Origin: DATCLA01 sp036564195
GTDB lineage: Bacteria; Bacillota; UBA4882; UBA8346
Assembly (NCBI GenBank): GCA_036564195.1
Contig: DATCLA010000030.1
Span: 1 to 9,835 of the forward strand
Reading direction: 5' to 3'
DNA length: 9,835 bases
How positions within the stretch are numbered: the stretch's first letter is position 1; every line of letters begins with the position of its first letter. The translations under genes and the position numbers were made by a program. Under the pieces are notes generated by a model. The model saw nothing but the letters and a program-made list of their open reading frames with translations, was not told the origin of the DNA and searched no databases. This document shows positions 1 to 6,748 of the stretch, one piece after another.

Positions 1-313
1 GACTGATATGGTTGGGATACTGTGCTTGAATTTCACTTAATCCTAAGATTAATGTTTTGGTTAACAAATTGGAACGGTCAGTGCTTTCCGGTTGGTTTAC
101 CCAGTTACATTCCAAATAGCCCTGCTTCTGATCGGCCTTGATTTGGAGCGGTAACCCGACAAGTGTTTCCAGACTAGCCACGATCGTCTGAGTCAGAATG
201 GAAATCGCCGCACAGACAATATCGTAACCTGGTTCACCGTAACCTGCATGACCCGAACAGACAAACCCGGTATAACAATTTTGTTGGTCAACTTTAACCG
301 TTACCTTAACCAT
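1..313 (-). CDS. prp: Ribosomal-processing cysteine protease Prp (3' end cut by window edge)
   Basis: Prp removes the short N-terminal extension of ribosomal protein L27 in Firmicutes and relatives, which is needed for assembly of a working 50S subunit. The frame opens with ATG at 313 and stays open for about 104 residues to the left edge; family members are about 105-110 residues, so only the last few codons and the stop are missing. The hallmark is visible: GHAGYGEPGYDIVCAAIS, with the expected catalytic pair at His22 and Cys34, the same positions reported for Staphylococcus aureus Prp. The gene starts 6 bases after the L21 stop and has no strong ribosome binding site, which suggests translational coupling to rplU. 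The substrate gene rpmA would be expected just beyond the edge. The identification is by motif and context and is firm. Confidence 0.93.
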   Translation of the reverse strand, partial: MVKVTVKVDQQNCYTGFVCSGHAGYGEPGYDIVCAAISILTQTIVASLETLVGLPLQIKADQKQGYLECNWVNQPESTDRSNLLTKTLILGLSEIQAQYPNHIS

Positions 314-319
314 TATTTC

Positions 320-634
320 TCAGCCTTGCTTGACAATGCCTTCTACCAGAAGACTGGTATAGGGTTGCCGATGTCCATAACGCGAACGAATATTTTTCTT
401 GGCTTTATAATGGAAAACCAGGATCTTGCGGTTTTTATCATGATTTAATACCTTGCAGACTACACTGGCTCCGGCAACAAACGGCGTTCCAATCTCTGTC
501 TTTTCTCCGCCTAACATTAAAACTTTGTCAATGTTAATCGTTGTGCCTACTTCGGCATCGAGCTTTTCCACCCGGATTAGGTCACCTTCCTGCACCCGGT
601 ATTGCTTCCCGCCACATTCGATAATTGCGTACAT
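320..634 (-). CDS. rplU: 50S ribosomal protein L21
   Basis: L21 is a structural protein of the large ribosomal subunit that binds 23S rRNA. The 104-residue product has the usual family length. It begins MYAIIECGGKQYRVQEGD, the signature N-terminus of bacterial L21, and ends with the basic segment KKNIRSRYGHRQPYT that corresponds to the rRNA-binding tail. The ATG at 634 follows a strong site (GGGAGGTG at 652-645) at normal spacing. The gene has its own promoter and a structured leader upstream and is followed closely by prp, the normal rplU-prp-rpmA order of Firmicutes. Nothing in the coding sequence is unusual. Confidence 0.98.
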   Translation of the reverse strand: MYAIIECGGKQYRVQEGDLIRVEKLDAEVGTTINIDKVLMLGGEKTEIGTPFVAGASVVCKVLNHDKNRKILVFHYKAKKNIRSRYGHRQPYTSLLVEGIVKQG

Positions 635-740
635 CTTTTAATTACACCTCCCGCATCAGACTCGCCGATTAACGGTACACTTTTTTTAATCAAGTGGTTT
701 AAGACCTATTCGAGCGGTTACATGGGGTATGAGCCCACGC
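635..740 (-). ncRNA. L21 leader (ribosomal protein autoregulatory mRNA leader)
   Basis: This is the 5' untranslated region of rplU, about 105 nt if transcription starts near 739. Reading the minus strand, I see a UGGG/CCCA hairpin near 735-721, then ACC-GCUCGAAUA-GGU (718-704), then CACUU/AAGUG (695-677), then CCG/CGG around 674-664. The loop bases CUCG (714-711) can pair with CGAG (664-661), giving a pseudoknot, and CCGC (717-714) can instead pair with GCGG (654-651) at the edge of the ribosome binding site. Firmicutes are known to carry a conserved L21 leader thought to let L21 repress its own mRNA. The CCGCUCGAAUAGGU core matches my memory of that family, but I could not run the covariance model. 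Confidence 0.7.
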
Positions 741-745
741 AGTTT

Positions 746-774
746 ATATTATCATGACTGTCTCAATAAGTCAA
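746..774 (-). promoter_or_regulatory. Sigma-A type promoter of rplU
   Basis: On the minus strand TTGACT (774-769) is followed after exactly 17 bases by TAATAT (751-746), close to the TTGACA/TATAAT consensus. The -35 box overlaps the TGA stop of the upstream ribonuclease gene (773-771). Transcription should start near 739, just upstream of the structured leader. The position supports independent, high-level expression of the L21 operon. Confidence 0.75.
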
Positions 775-2453
775 CTGACGATTTTTGCCTTGGCATAAGT
801 TTTATAGGTTTTGGCGATTAACACCCGGACCAACTTCCCGACAAAATCAGCCGCACCTTCCACATCAATTACATAACCTTCGATTCGAGCAATACCATCA
901 CCGGAATTAGTAATATGGGTTTCACTTATTTTGACTTCCAACTCCTCCCCTTCCCGAACCGGTAAGGCCAAGGCTTCAATTTCGCTTCTGGTACCGCTGG
1001 CTAATAACCGGACCTGGTTTAAATCCAGATGTTCCTGGCCTTTAATGTAAATAGCCTTATTTAAGGAACGTTCGGTTTTCTCCAGATTGGCACCGCCCGG
1101 ACCGATTAACAGCGAACCGATTTGGGGATTGACCCCCAACAGCATTGCCTCAGCAGAGATGCTTTTAGCCAGTTGCTGAAGGGAACGCAACGCCTGATGG
1201 GCTAAATTATCCATAGACGGAATATAACCGGTGCCGCTACAGTGGGGGCATTCCGTTAATAAAATCTCCTGCAGGCTTTGTTTAACTTTCTTACGGGTCA
1301 ATTCCAAAAGACCCAATGAAGTAAAGCCCAGGATATTAACTTTGGTTTTATCCCGTTCAAACTCTTTGGTTAACTTTTCAATCACCTTGGCCCGTTCTTC
1401 ATCCGAGACCATATCAATAAAGTCAATCACAATAATCCCGGCCAAATTACGCAAACGAATCTGGCGGGCAATCTCCGTTGTCGCCATTAAATTGGTTTGA
1501 AATACAGTATCTTCCAATGAAGTTGAACCGGTAAACTTACCGGTATTAACATCAATCACAGTCAGCGCTTCGGTCTGGTCGATAATCAGGTACGCCCCAC
1601 AGTCCAGCCAAATCTTGCGTTGAATCGCTTTATTTAACTGGTGGTCGATATTAAACGTATCAAACAGGGGGATCTCACCCTGATAAAGTTGCAAACGATT
1701 TTTCAAAGAAGGGGCCAGTACTTTCACCAGTTCAATGGCTTTAGTATAGACTTCCGTGTCATCAATATAGAGTTTGGTAACATCTTTACTTAAATAATCC
1801 CGTAAAATACGGTACAGTAAGTCATGATCCCGGTATAATAAAGCCGGAGAACTCCCTTTAGTAGCTTTTTTATTAACTTTTTTCCAAACTCCAAGCAAAA
1901 ACTCATAATCCGTCTGCAGTTCCCCTGCATCCACCCCTTCTGCCACCGTCCGGACAATCAATCCGACTCCCGGGGATTTAAACTTGGAAACAATTGTTTT
2001 TAAGCGTTCCCGCTCCGCTTCTGCTTCGATTTTACGGGAAACTCCGATATAATCCACAGTCGGCAGTAAAACCAGATACCGTCCGGGAATGGTAATTTGG
2101 GTTACCACCCTGGCCCCTTTAGTCCCCATCGGTTCTTTTACCATCTGCACCAGCAATTCCTGCCCAGTATGCAAAACGTCACTGATTGAAGGGTGCTTCT
2201 GGTTATCGACAGGTTCATTATCAACTTTGGACAAAACATCATCAATGTATAGAAAAGCATTTTTCTCCTCGCCGATATTGATGAACGCTGCCTGCATGCC
2301 TGGTAGTACATTTTCAACCCTTCCCCGATAAATATTTCCGGCCCGTTTCTGCTCATCCGGGCACTCAATCGAATATTCCACCAACATCCCGTCTTCTAAA
2401 ATCGCAACTCGAGTTTCGTTTACTCCTATATTAACAAGGATTTGTTTGATCAT
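771..2453 (-). CDS. rng: Ribonuclease E/G family endoribonuclease
   Basis: This is a 5'-end-sensing, metal-dependent single-strand endoribonuclease acting in rRNA maturation and mRNA decay. At 560 residues it corresponds to the catalytic half of RNase E (RNase G-like) and lacks the long degradosome scaffold. Visible parts are an S1 RNA-binding domain at about 36-120, the 5'-monophosphate sensor GLIVRT with Arg168 and Thr169, the catalytic aspartates Asp301 (in VIDVNTGKFTG) and Asp344 (in VIDFIDM), and the zinc-link CPHCSGTG with Cys402 and Cys405. These fall within two residues of the E. coli RNase E numbering (Asp303, Asp346, Cys404, Cys407). The ATG at 2453 follows GGAGG with 5 bases between, and lies 16 bases after the DUF2344 gene. 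It may work beside RNase Y and RNase J, which are typical of Firmicutes but not seen here. Confidence 0.95.
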   Translation of the reverse strand: MIKQILVNIGVNETRVAILEDGMLVEYSIECPDEQKRAGNIYRGRVENVLPGMQAAFINIGEEKNAFLYIDDVLSKVDNEPVDNQKHPSISDVLHTGQELLVQMVKEPMGTKGARVVTQITIPGRYLVLLPTVDYIGVSRKIEAEAERERLKTIVSKFKSPGVGLIVRTVAEGVDAGELQTDYEFLLGVWKKVNKKATKGSSPALLYRDHDLLYRILRDYLSKDVTKLYIDDTEVYTKAIELVKVLAPSLKNRLQLYQGEIPLFDTFNIDHQLNKAIQRKIWLDCGAYLIIDQTEALTVIDVNTGKFTGSTSLEDTVFQTNLMATTEIARQIRLRNLAGIIVIDFIDMVSDEERAKVIEKLTKEFERDKTKVNILGFTSLGLLELTRKKVKQSLQEILLTECPHCSGTGYIPSMDNLAHQALRSLQQLAKSISAEAMLLGVNPQIGSLLIGPGGANLEKTERSLNKAIYIKGQEHLDLNQVRLLASGTRSEIEALALPVREGEELEVKISETHITNSGDGIARIEGYVIDVEGAADFVGKLVRVLIAKTYKTYAKAKIVS

Positions 2454-2469
2454 CCTACCCTCCGGTCTT

Positions 2470-3150
2470 TCAACAAAAATCTAATGGTTTTTTGACAAGG
2501 CCATCCTGTTCATGCCACAAACCTACTCTTACTATATTAAGCACTTCCACCGGATGTGTGACCAAATCCAGAAGTTCTTCCGGACGTATATTCCCCCTAC
2601 TGCCAATCTCAACTATAAAGCTAACTTGAAGTCGGTTAGCTGCTATAATTTTAGTGTTAACACTATAAAGCCAGGGACGAATATCTACTGTTTTAGTCCC
2701 TTTTTTATTAGTACGGCTAACCCAAATTGCCGTACGGGTCGGCAACTCTTCAAAAGCAGCGGCGGTTTCATCAATCGTTGCAACGTCTGTCTTAAGTTCG
2801 ACGCTATAGGCAGCCCGGTTAAGCCAGGCATTTAACGGTTTTTCTTGGTTCTTAAGCCAGCAGGCAGCCGTTACCTCTAACCCGGAAGGCAAAGCGTCAT
2901 TTAAACGGGTAATTAATGTTTCCGGCCGAAATTCTTCCGTCAGATCTAAATCAAAATATTCGGCAACGCTCATCAAGCCCACGGCTAAAGCCGGGCCGAA
3001 ACTCATTTTGGGATGGGGATGAAAACCTTCGCTGTAGACCATGGGAATTTGAGCCCGGCGTAATGCCCGTTCAAAAACTTTCACCAATTCTAAATGGGAT
3101 AAATACCTAACCTGAGCTAATTTGCTAAACTGTATGCGATACTCATACAT
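2470..3150 (-). CDS. TIGR03936/DUF2344 radical SAM-associated protein
   Basis: This is a conserved protein of unknown function whose gene lies beside, or is fused to, a TIGR03960 radical SAM gene in many bacteria. The 226-residue product begins MYEYRIQFSKLAQVRYLSHLEL and contains YSEGFHPHPKMSFGPALAVG (about residues 39-58), the conserved N-terminal core of the family, with several His and Pro residues that could form a substrate or metal site. I see no signal peptide or membrane segment. I chose the ATG at 3150 because AGGTGG (3161-3156) sits 5 bases before it; a GTG in frame at 3159 would add three residues but lies inside that binding site. The start overlaps the radical SAM stop by 8 bases (ATGTATGA), a typical coupled arrangement and a sign that the two products act together. 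The pairing is solid; the reaction is unknown. Confidence 0.9.
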   Translation of the reverse strand: MYEYRIQFSKLAQVRYLSHLELVKVFERALRRAQIPMVYSEGFHPHPKMSFGPALAVGLMSVAEYFDLDLTEEFRPETLITRLNDALPSGLEVTAACWLKNQEKPLNAWLNRAAYSVELKTDVATIDETAAAFEELPTRTAIWVSRTNKKGTKTVDIRPWLYSVNTKIIAANRLQVSFIVEIGSRGNIRPEELLDLVTHPVEVLNIVRVGLWHEQDGLVKKPLDFC

Positions 3151-4990
3151 TGAAGCCACCTACCAGTCGCGGTTTAACTCCCAATCCGGGACAGACGCCG
3201 CATTGGCAGCAGCTGTGGTCACGGCAATCCCCGGTTAATATGGCTTGATTGGCCCGTTCGTTTTCGGCTTTTAAAAATTGGGGGCTGACTCCGGAGTTCA
3301 GATGGGACCAAGGCAAGACCTCATCATAATCGCGCTCCCGGGTATAAAAATCCGGCTCCAGATTAAACTTTTGAAAAGTATCTAACCATAGTTGATATTG
3401 AAATTGGTCGCCCCAGCTGTCAAACTGCGCTCCATTCTCCCAAGCTTTCCGGATTACCGCCCCCAGTCTGCGGTCCCCGCGGGCAAAAATCCCTTCCATC
3501 TGACTTAACAAAGGATCGTGCCAATTCAGTTCCAAATTACGGCCCCGCAGGGCATTTTGAAGATATTGCTGCTTCGCGCGGGTTTCAGCCACCGTAATCT
3601 GAGGACGCCATTGAAAAGGAGTATGGGCTTTGGGCACAAACGTTGAAACACTTACTGTAACCCGTAAAGCATTAGTGCGGGGATGGATGCTTTTGCCCAG
3701 TTGCAGTACTTCTCGGGCTAACTCGATAATGCCATCCAAGTCGGCCTGAGTCTCGGTGGGCAATCCAATCATAAAATAGAGCTTCAGCTTCTGCCATCCA
3801 GCTTTAAACGCTGCTGTCGCTGCAGTCAACAAATCTTCTTTCGTAACTCCTTTATTAATTACCCGCCGCAATCTTTCCGTTCCCGCTTCCGGGGCAAACG
3901 TTAGGCTTCCTTTGCGGCTGCTTTGAAACTTGGTAGCCAAATCTACCGAAAACGAATCAATCCGCAACGAAGGTAGTGACACATTAACCTGCAGTGGTGT
4001 AAAACAGCCACAGGCTTCGGCAAGCAGGTCAGCAATGCGACTGTAATCAGCACTGCTTAACGAAGTTAACGACAATTCCTCGTAGCCGGTGTCCTGGATT
4101 AAATGACGTAATGATGCCATGATCTGTTCTTGAGACTTCTCCCGGACCGGACGGTAAAGCATCCCGGCCTGGCAAAAGCGGCAGCCTTTAGTACACCCAC
4201 GTTGAATCTCGAAGGCCACCCGGTCATGGACAATCTCAACCAACGGCACCAGCCATTTTTGGGGATAAAAGATTCGCTCTATCTCCCGGACCGCCACCCG
4301 GGTTGGAGTGGCACCGCTTTTTGAGGTAATCCGCTCAATTTTTCCGTCGGCTTGGTAAGTTACTTCAAACTGAGAAGGGACATAAATGCCGGGAAATTCC
4401 TGCAACGCAATGAGCAGGTCGTTTTTGGAATAACCGGCTTTACGTAACTGCAGAATTTTTTCCAGGACCGCGACTAAGGTTTCTTCTGCTTCGCCCAGAA
4501 AAAAAAGGTCGAAAAAATCGGCTAATGGTTCGGGATTAAAAGCACAGGGCCCACCGCCAATCACTAAAGGGTCAGTCTCCGAACGTTCCGCGGCCTGTAA
4601 GGGGATGCCTGACAATGCCAACATAGTCAAAATATTAGTATAACTCAGCTCATACTGGAGGGAAAACCCGACCACATCAAATTCATTGATACTGCGTTTG
4701 CTTTCCAAAGCATATAAAGGCTGCCCCAGCTTTTTTAATAATGCTTGGAAATCGGGCCAAGGCGCATAAACCCGTTGGGCAAGCATTTTGGGTTGGGAGT
4801 TGATTAATTCATATAAGATCCGCAAACCCAGGTGCGACATTCCGATTTCATAGAGATCCGGAAAAGCTAAAGCTACTCTAAGTTCAGCAGCTTCCCATTC
4901 CTTGACTTGGATATTATATTCATTTCCGATATACCGTCCCGGCTTTGTTACCTGATTCAAATTTTTTTCAATGATTTCCCAATTTATCAA
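3143..4990 (-). CDS. TIGR03960-type radical SAM protein with B12-binding-like N-terminal domain
   Basis: The 615-residue product matches an uncharacterised radical SAM family. Residues about 35-190 form a Rossmann-like region annotated in relatives as B12-binding (LAFPDLYEIGMSHLGLRILY, then VIGGGPCAFNPEPLADFF). I see no DxHxxG cobalamin motif there, so B12 use is doubtful. The radical SAM centre is CTKGCRFC with Cys266, Cys270 and Cys273, which should hold the [4Fe-4S] cluster that cleaves S-adenosylmethionine. The C-terminus carries a further cysteine set, Cys589, 594, 595, 597 and 600, which could bind an auxiliary cluster. The start is TTG at 4990: AGGTGG lies 6 bases before it and the next in-frame Met is residue 51, inside the conserved domain. 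It overlaps the DUF2344 partner gene and stands upstream of a ribonuclease and L21 genes, so an RNA or ribosome substrate is possible but unproven. Confidence 0.92.
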   Translation of the reverse strand: MINWEIIEKNLNQVTKPGRYIGNEYNIQVKEWEAAELRVALAFPDLYEIGMSHLGLRILYELINSQPKMLAQRVYAPWPDFQALLKKLGQPLYALESKRSINEFDVVGFSLQYELSYTNILTMLALSGIPLQAAERSETDPLVIGGGPCAFNPEPLADFFDLFFLGEAEETLVAVLEKILQLRKAGYSKNDLLIALQEFPGIYVPSQFEVTYQADGKIERITSKSGATPTRVAVREIERIFYPQKWLVPLVEIVHDRVAFEIQRGCTKGCRFCQAGMLYRPVREKSQEQIMASLRHLIQDTGYEELSLTSLSSADYSRIADLLAEACGCFTPLQVNVSLPSLRIDSFSVDLATKFQSSRKGSLTFAPEAGTERLRRVINKGVTKEDLLTAATAAFKAGWQKLKLYFMIGLPTETQADLDGIIELAREVLQLGKSIHPRTNALRVTVSVSTFVPKAHTPFQWRPQITVAETRAKQQYLQNALRGRNLELNWHDPLLSQMEGIFARGDRRLGAVIRKAWENGAQFDSWGDQFQYQLWLDTFQKFNLEPDFYTRERDYDEVLPWSHLNSGVSPQFLKAENERANQAILTGDCRDHSCCQCGVCPGLGVKPRLVGGFNV

Positions 4991-5035
4991 AATAAACCAC
5001 CTTTTCTAATTTCCAAAGAACAATGCAGGTTTATT
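4991..5035 (-). promoter_or_regulatory. Inverted repeat enclosing the ribosome binding site of the radical SAM gene
   Basis: AATAAACC (5035-5028) and GGTTTATT (4998-4991) are perfect 8-bp complements separated by 29 bases. In a minus-strand transcript the second arm ends immediately before the TTG start and includes the last two bases of the AGGTGG binding site (5002-4997). The stem is AU-rich, so any block on translation would be mild. If the promoter at 5033-5061 is real, its transcripts would start near 5026 and lack the first arm. Confidence 0.4.
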
Positions 5036-5061
5036 CTACCTCATCTGTTAACTTTCTGCAA
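5033..5061 (-). promoter_or_regulatory. Candidate sigma-A promoter for the radical SAM-rng run
   Basis: On the minus strand TTGCAG (5061-5056) and TAGAAT (5038-5033) are 17 bases apart. The -10 box matches TATAAT at five of six bases; the -35 matches only at TTG. It overlaps the end of spoIVFB, where a vegetative promoter would be needed to free housekeeping genes from sporulation control. The support is positional plus a good -10 box only. Confidence 0.35.
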
Positions 5062-5931
5062 GTTTATCGTCAAGCCTGCTTTCATTGTTTCCAAGAAAGT
5101 GGTATGAAATCCATGCGCCACTAAAGATTGCCAGGCTTGCTCCTCGCTGACTAGCCATAGCTGGCCGCTGGCATCAAAAAAAATAAATAATAGATAATCA
5201 TTGGTTCCATATTCAGATAATACGTCTTTAATCAAAGTTTGCGGTGTGACCAGAATAGTTCGGGCATTCAGCAAACCAGCCTTCGCTAACAGCTCTTTCT
5301 TATGTTGCCTTAACTTCCAAGTTAAATCCAGGGCCGGAGTTTTAATCCGGGCCAGCTGTAAACCGATTACTAAGGTAATTATCAAAAACAAGGAGCCGTT
5401 CCGCCGTCCGGCTAATGAAACAGCTCCACAACAAAATAGGAGGATCGCCGTAATCCCAGCCAATATCTTCGAGACTGTCGCCGCTTTAGTCAAACCAAAG
5501 CACCGGCTTAAACAGGCGTGGACGATTCTCCCTCCGTCCAGGGGCAAAGCGGGAATCAGGTTAATTGTACCCACTAACAAATTAACCTTTTTCCAATAAC
5601 TTAAAAAGGCATGGTTCAAGCCCAACCAATTCAGATAGGCAACACCGGCAACCATCAACCAGTTAGCCAACGGTCCGCTGGCAGCAATGAACCATTCCGC
5701 ATCCGGATTGAGCGCGAAAAGCGGGTCGAGTTGGAGTTGCCCGCCCCAGGGTGTCAGTTGAAATCGGCCACCCGGATACCCCCATAAATCATTGGCTAAA
5801 AGGTGCGAAACTTCATGCAGTGCTAAAGCAGCTAGTAACAGTAAAAAGACCGGAAGATTACCACACATTACCAGCAATAGCCCTAGTAACGCCAAGGCCG
5901 GTAAGTTGGTCTGAAAGTGAAGCTTTAGCAT
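5041..5931 (-). CDS. spoIVFB: Stage IV sporulation intramembrane metalloprotease SpoIVFB (M50)
   Basis: SpoIVFB is the site-2-type protease of the outer forespore membrane that trims pro-sigma-K in the mother cell. The 296-residue product has a hydrophobic N-terminal half with several membrane spans. The zinc motif is HEVSH (His39, Glu40, His43), and the third ligand is Asp132 in NLIPALPLDGGR. The segment ASGPLANW (about 84-91) is also typical of M50 proteases. Residues about 220-290 (from TPQTLIKDVLSEYGTNDYLLFIF) resemble the C-terminal CBS-type domain of SpoIVFB, which is known to sense ATP, though in weak form. The ATG at 5931 lies 5 bases after the spoIVFA stop and has no recognisable ribosome binding site, so translation is probably coupled to spoIVFA, giving balanced amounts of the complex. 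Orthology is supported by the adjacent spoIVFA and nearby rplU. Confidence 0.92.
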   Translation of the reverse strand: MLKLHFQTNLPALALLGLLLVMCGNLPVFLLLLAALALHEVSHLLANDLWGYPGGRFQLTPWGGQLQLDPLFALNPDAEWFIAASGPLANWLMVAGVAYLNWLGLNHAFLSYWKKVNLLVGTINLIPALPLDGGRIVHACLSRCFGLTKAATVSKILAGITAILLFCCGAVSLAGRRNGSLFLIITLVIGLQLARIKTPALDLTWKLRQHKKELLAKAGLLNARTILVTPQTLIKDVLSEYGTNDYLLFIFFDASGQLWLVSEEQAWQSLVAHGFHTTFLETMKAGLTINLQKVNR

Positions 5932-5936
5932 AAAAA

Positions 5937-6695
5937 CTAGTTCTGTGGCAGAAAGGATAAGGGATCGACTGGCCGTCCCTCTTCGTAAACTTCCAATTTA
6001 ATAACCAGATCGGCTGATTCCGGAGTAGTCTTCAGCTTGGCAAGCTGTTCCCCGGTATGTACCTTTTGACTGAAATTGACTAAAACCTGACCCAGGTTAC
6101 GATAGACCGAACAGTACCCCCTACCGTGGTCCAACACTAAAGTCCAGCCCGAACCGGCTTCCTGATAGACCTGGCTTACTTTTCCACTTTGGACTGCCAC
6201 TACCTTAGCGCCGGGCAGTCCCACGATCTCGATTCCTTGGGAAAATTGCGGTTTTGGGCTATCAGGAGCCTGGTACCAACCAAATCCTTTGGTCAACTTC
6301 CCGTTAACCGGCCAAACCCAACCAGGCAGTGACGCTTGCGTTCGCGCTTGGTTCATTGCCTTCGTCAACTGCTGGTTCACATTCTCCAGTCGGATCAGAT
6401 TGTGACTGTTGGCCATGATACTGCTGACTACCGAAGATTTAATTAATCTACCGAAGGTCTGGCCGGTAGTAGCATTAATGGCTGTATGCAGCCGAAGTTT
6501 CACCCAATGGGCCCATTTGGCGGGATGCTTGGTAATATATAATAAGAGCAGCAAGCAGCAGAAGCTGACTCCGACCCGTCCCGAAAACTTATTGAATCTT
6601 GATTTGGAAGCTAGTCCTAATTCAGTTTCAACCGGTGAGGGTTCATTCATTTCAAGTGTTTCATCGAATTGATACAATTCCCGATTTTCAATCAT
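5937..6695 (-). CDS. spoIVFA: Stage IV sporulation protein FA, degenerate M23/LytM membrane protein
   Basis: SpoIVFA holds SpoIVFB inactive and anchors it in the outer forespore membrane until signalling proteases from the forespore cut it. The 252-residue product has a charged cytosolic N-terminus (1-40), one membrane span (about 41-54, VGVSFCCLLLLLYI), a helical stretch (about 95-120) and a LytM-like domain (about 127-250) ending GRPVDPLSFLPQN. The zinc and catalytic positions of M23 peptidases are all replaced: the usual HxGxDI is SQGIEI (152-157), the YxHL is YRNL (198-201) and the HLHFE is VIKLE (231-235). It is therefore a binding fold and not a hydrolase, as expected for SpoIVFA. A SpoIIQ-like protein is the alternative, but the spoIVFB gene 5 bases downstream decides. 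The start ATG at 6695 follows GGGGAG with 6 bases between; that site lies within a hairpin. Confidence 0.88.
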   Translation of the reverse strand: MIENRELYQFDETLEMNEPSPVETELGLASKSRFNKFSGRVGVSFCCLLLLLYITKHPAKWAHWVKLRLHTAINATTGQTFGRLIKSSVVSSIMANSHNLIRLENVNQQLTKAMNQARTQASLPGWVWPVNGKLTKGFGWYQAPDSPKPQFSQGIEIVGLPGAKVVAVQSGKVSQVYQEAGSGWTLVLDHGRGYCSVYRNLGQVLVNFSQKVHTGEQLAKLKTTPESADLVIKLEVYEEGRPVDPLSFLPQN

Positions 6696-6701
6696 TTAAA
6701 A

Positions 6702-6733
6702 CTCCCCTCCCCTGTAATTATATGGGAGAGGAG
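6702..6733 (-). promoter_or_regulatory. Hairpin sequestering the spoIVFA ribosome binding site
   Basis: In a minus-strand transcript CUCCUCUCCC (6733-6724) pairs with GGGAGGGGAG (6711-6702) over 10 bp with one G-U pair and a 12-base loop. On the plus strand that G-U would be an A-C mismatch, so the fold favours minus-strand RNA. The second arm is the ribosome binding site of spoIVFA. Only UUUU follows, so a factor-independent terminator after the ferredoxin gene is possible but would be weak. Confidence 0.65.
6717..6724 (-). promoter_or_regulatory. Candidate -10 box for spoIVFA inside the hairpin loop
   Basis: CATATAAT (6724-6717) matches the mother-cell sigma-E -10 pattern (CATAYAAT) and also contains a perfect sigma-A TATAAT. 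The upstream -35 region is weak for either factor: the bases near 6745-6738 read GTTCTAAG. A transcript would start near 6711, within or just before the second hairpin arm, leaving the ribosome binding site unpaired. spoIVFAB is known to be sigma-E controlled in Bacillus subtilis. Confidence 0.4.
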
Positions 6734-6748
6734 TTTAGCTTAGAACAG

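Noticed and set aside
2512..2835. Open frame of 107 codons on the plus strand
   Set aside because: It is antisense to the DUF2344 gene, whose protein has clear family motifs; no independent signal supports the plus-strand frame.
3151..3159. GTG at 3159 as start of the DUF2344 gene
   Set aside because: That codon lies within the AGGTGG site serving the ATG at 3150, which also begins at the conserved part of the protein.
5201..5599. Open frame of 132 codons on the plus strand
   Set aside because: It lies wholly inside spoIVFB in antisense, has no ribosome binding site, and its translation shows no family motif.
6702..6733. Simple factor-independent terminator of the ferredoxin gene
   Set aside because: Only four U residues follow the stem, and its second arm is the spoIVFA ribosome binding site, so control of translation explains it better; weak termination is not excluded.
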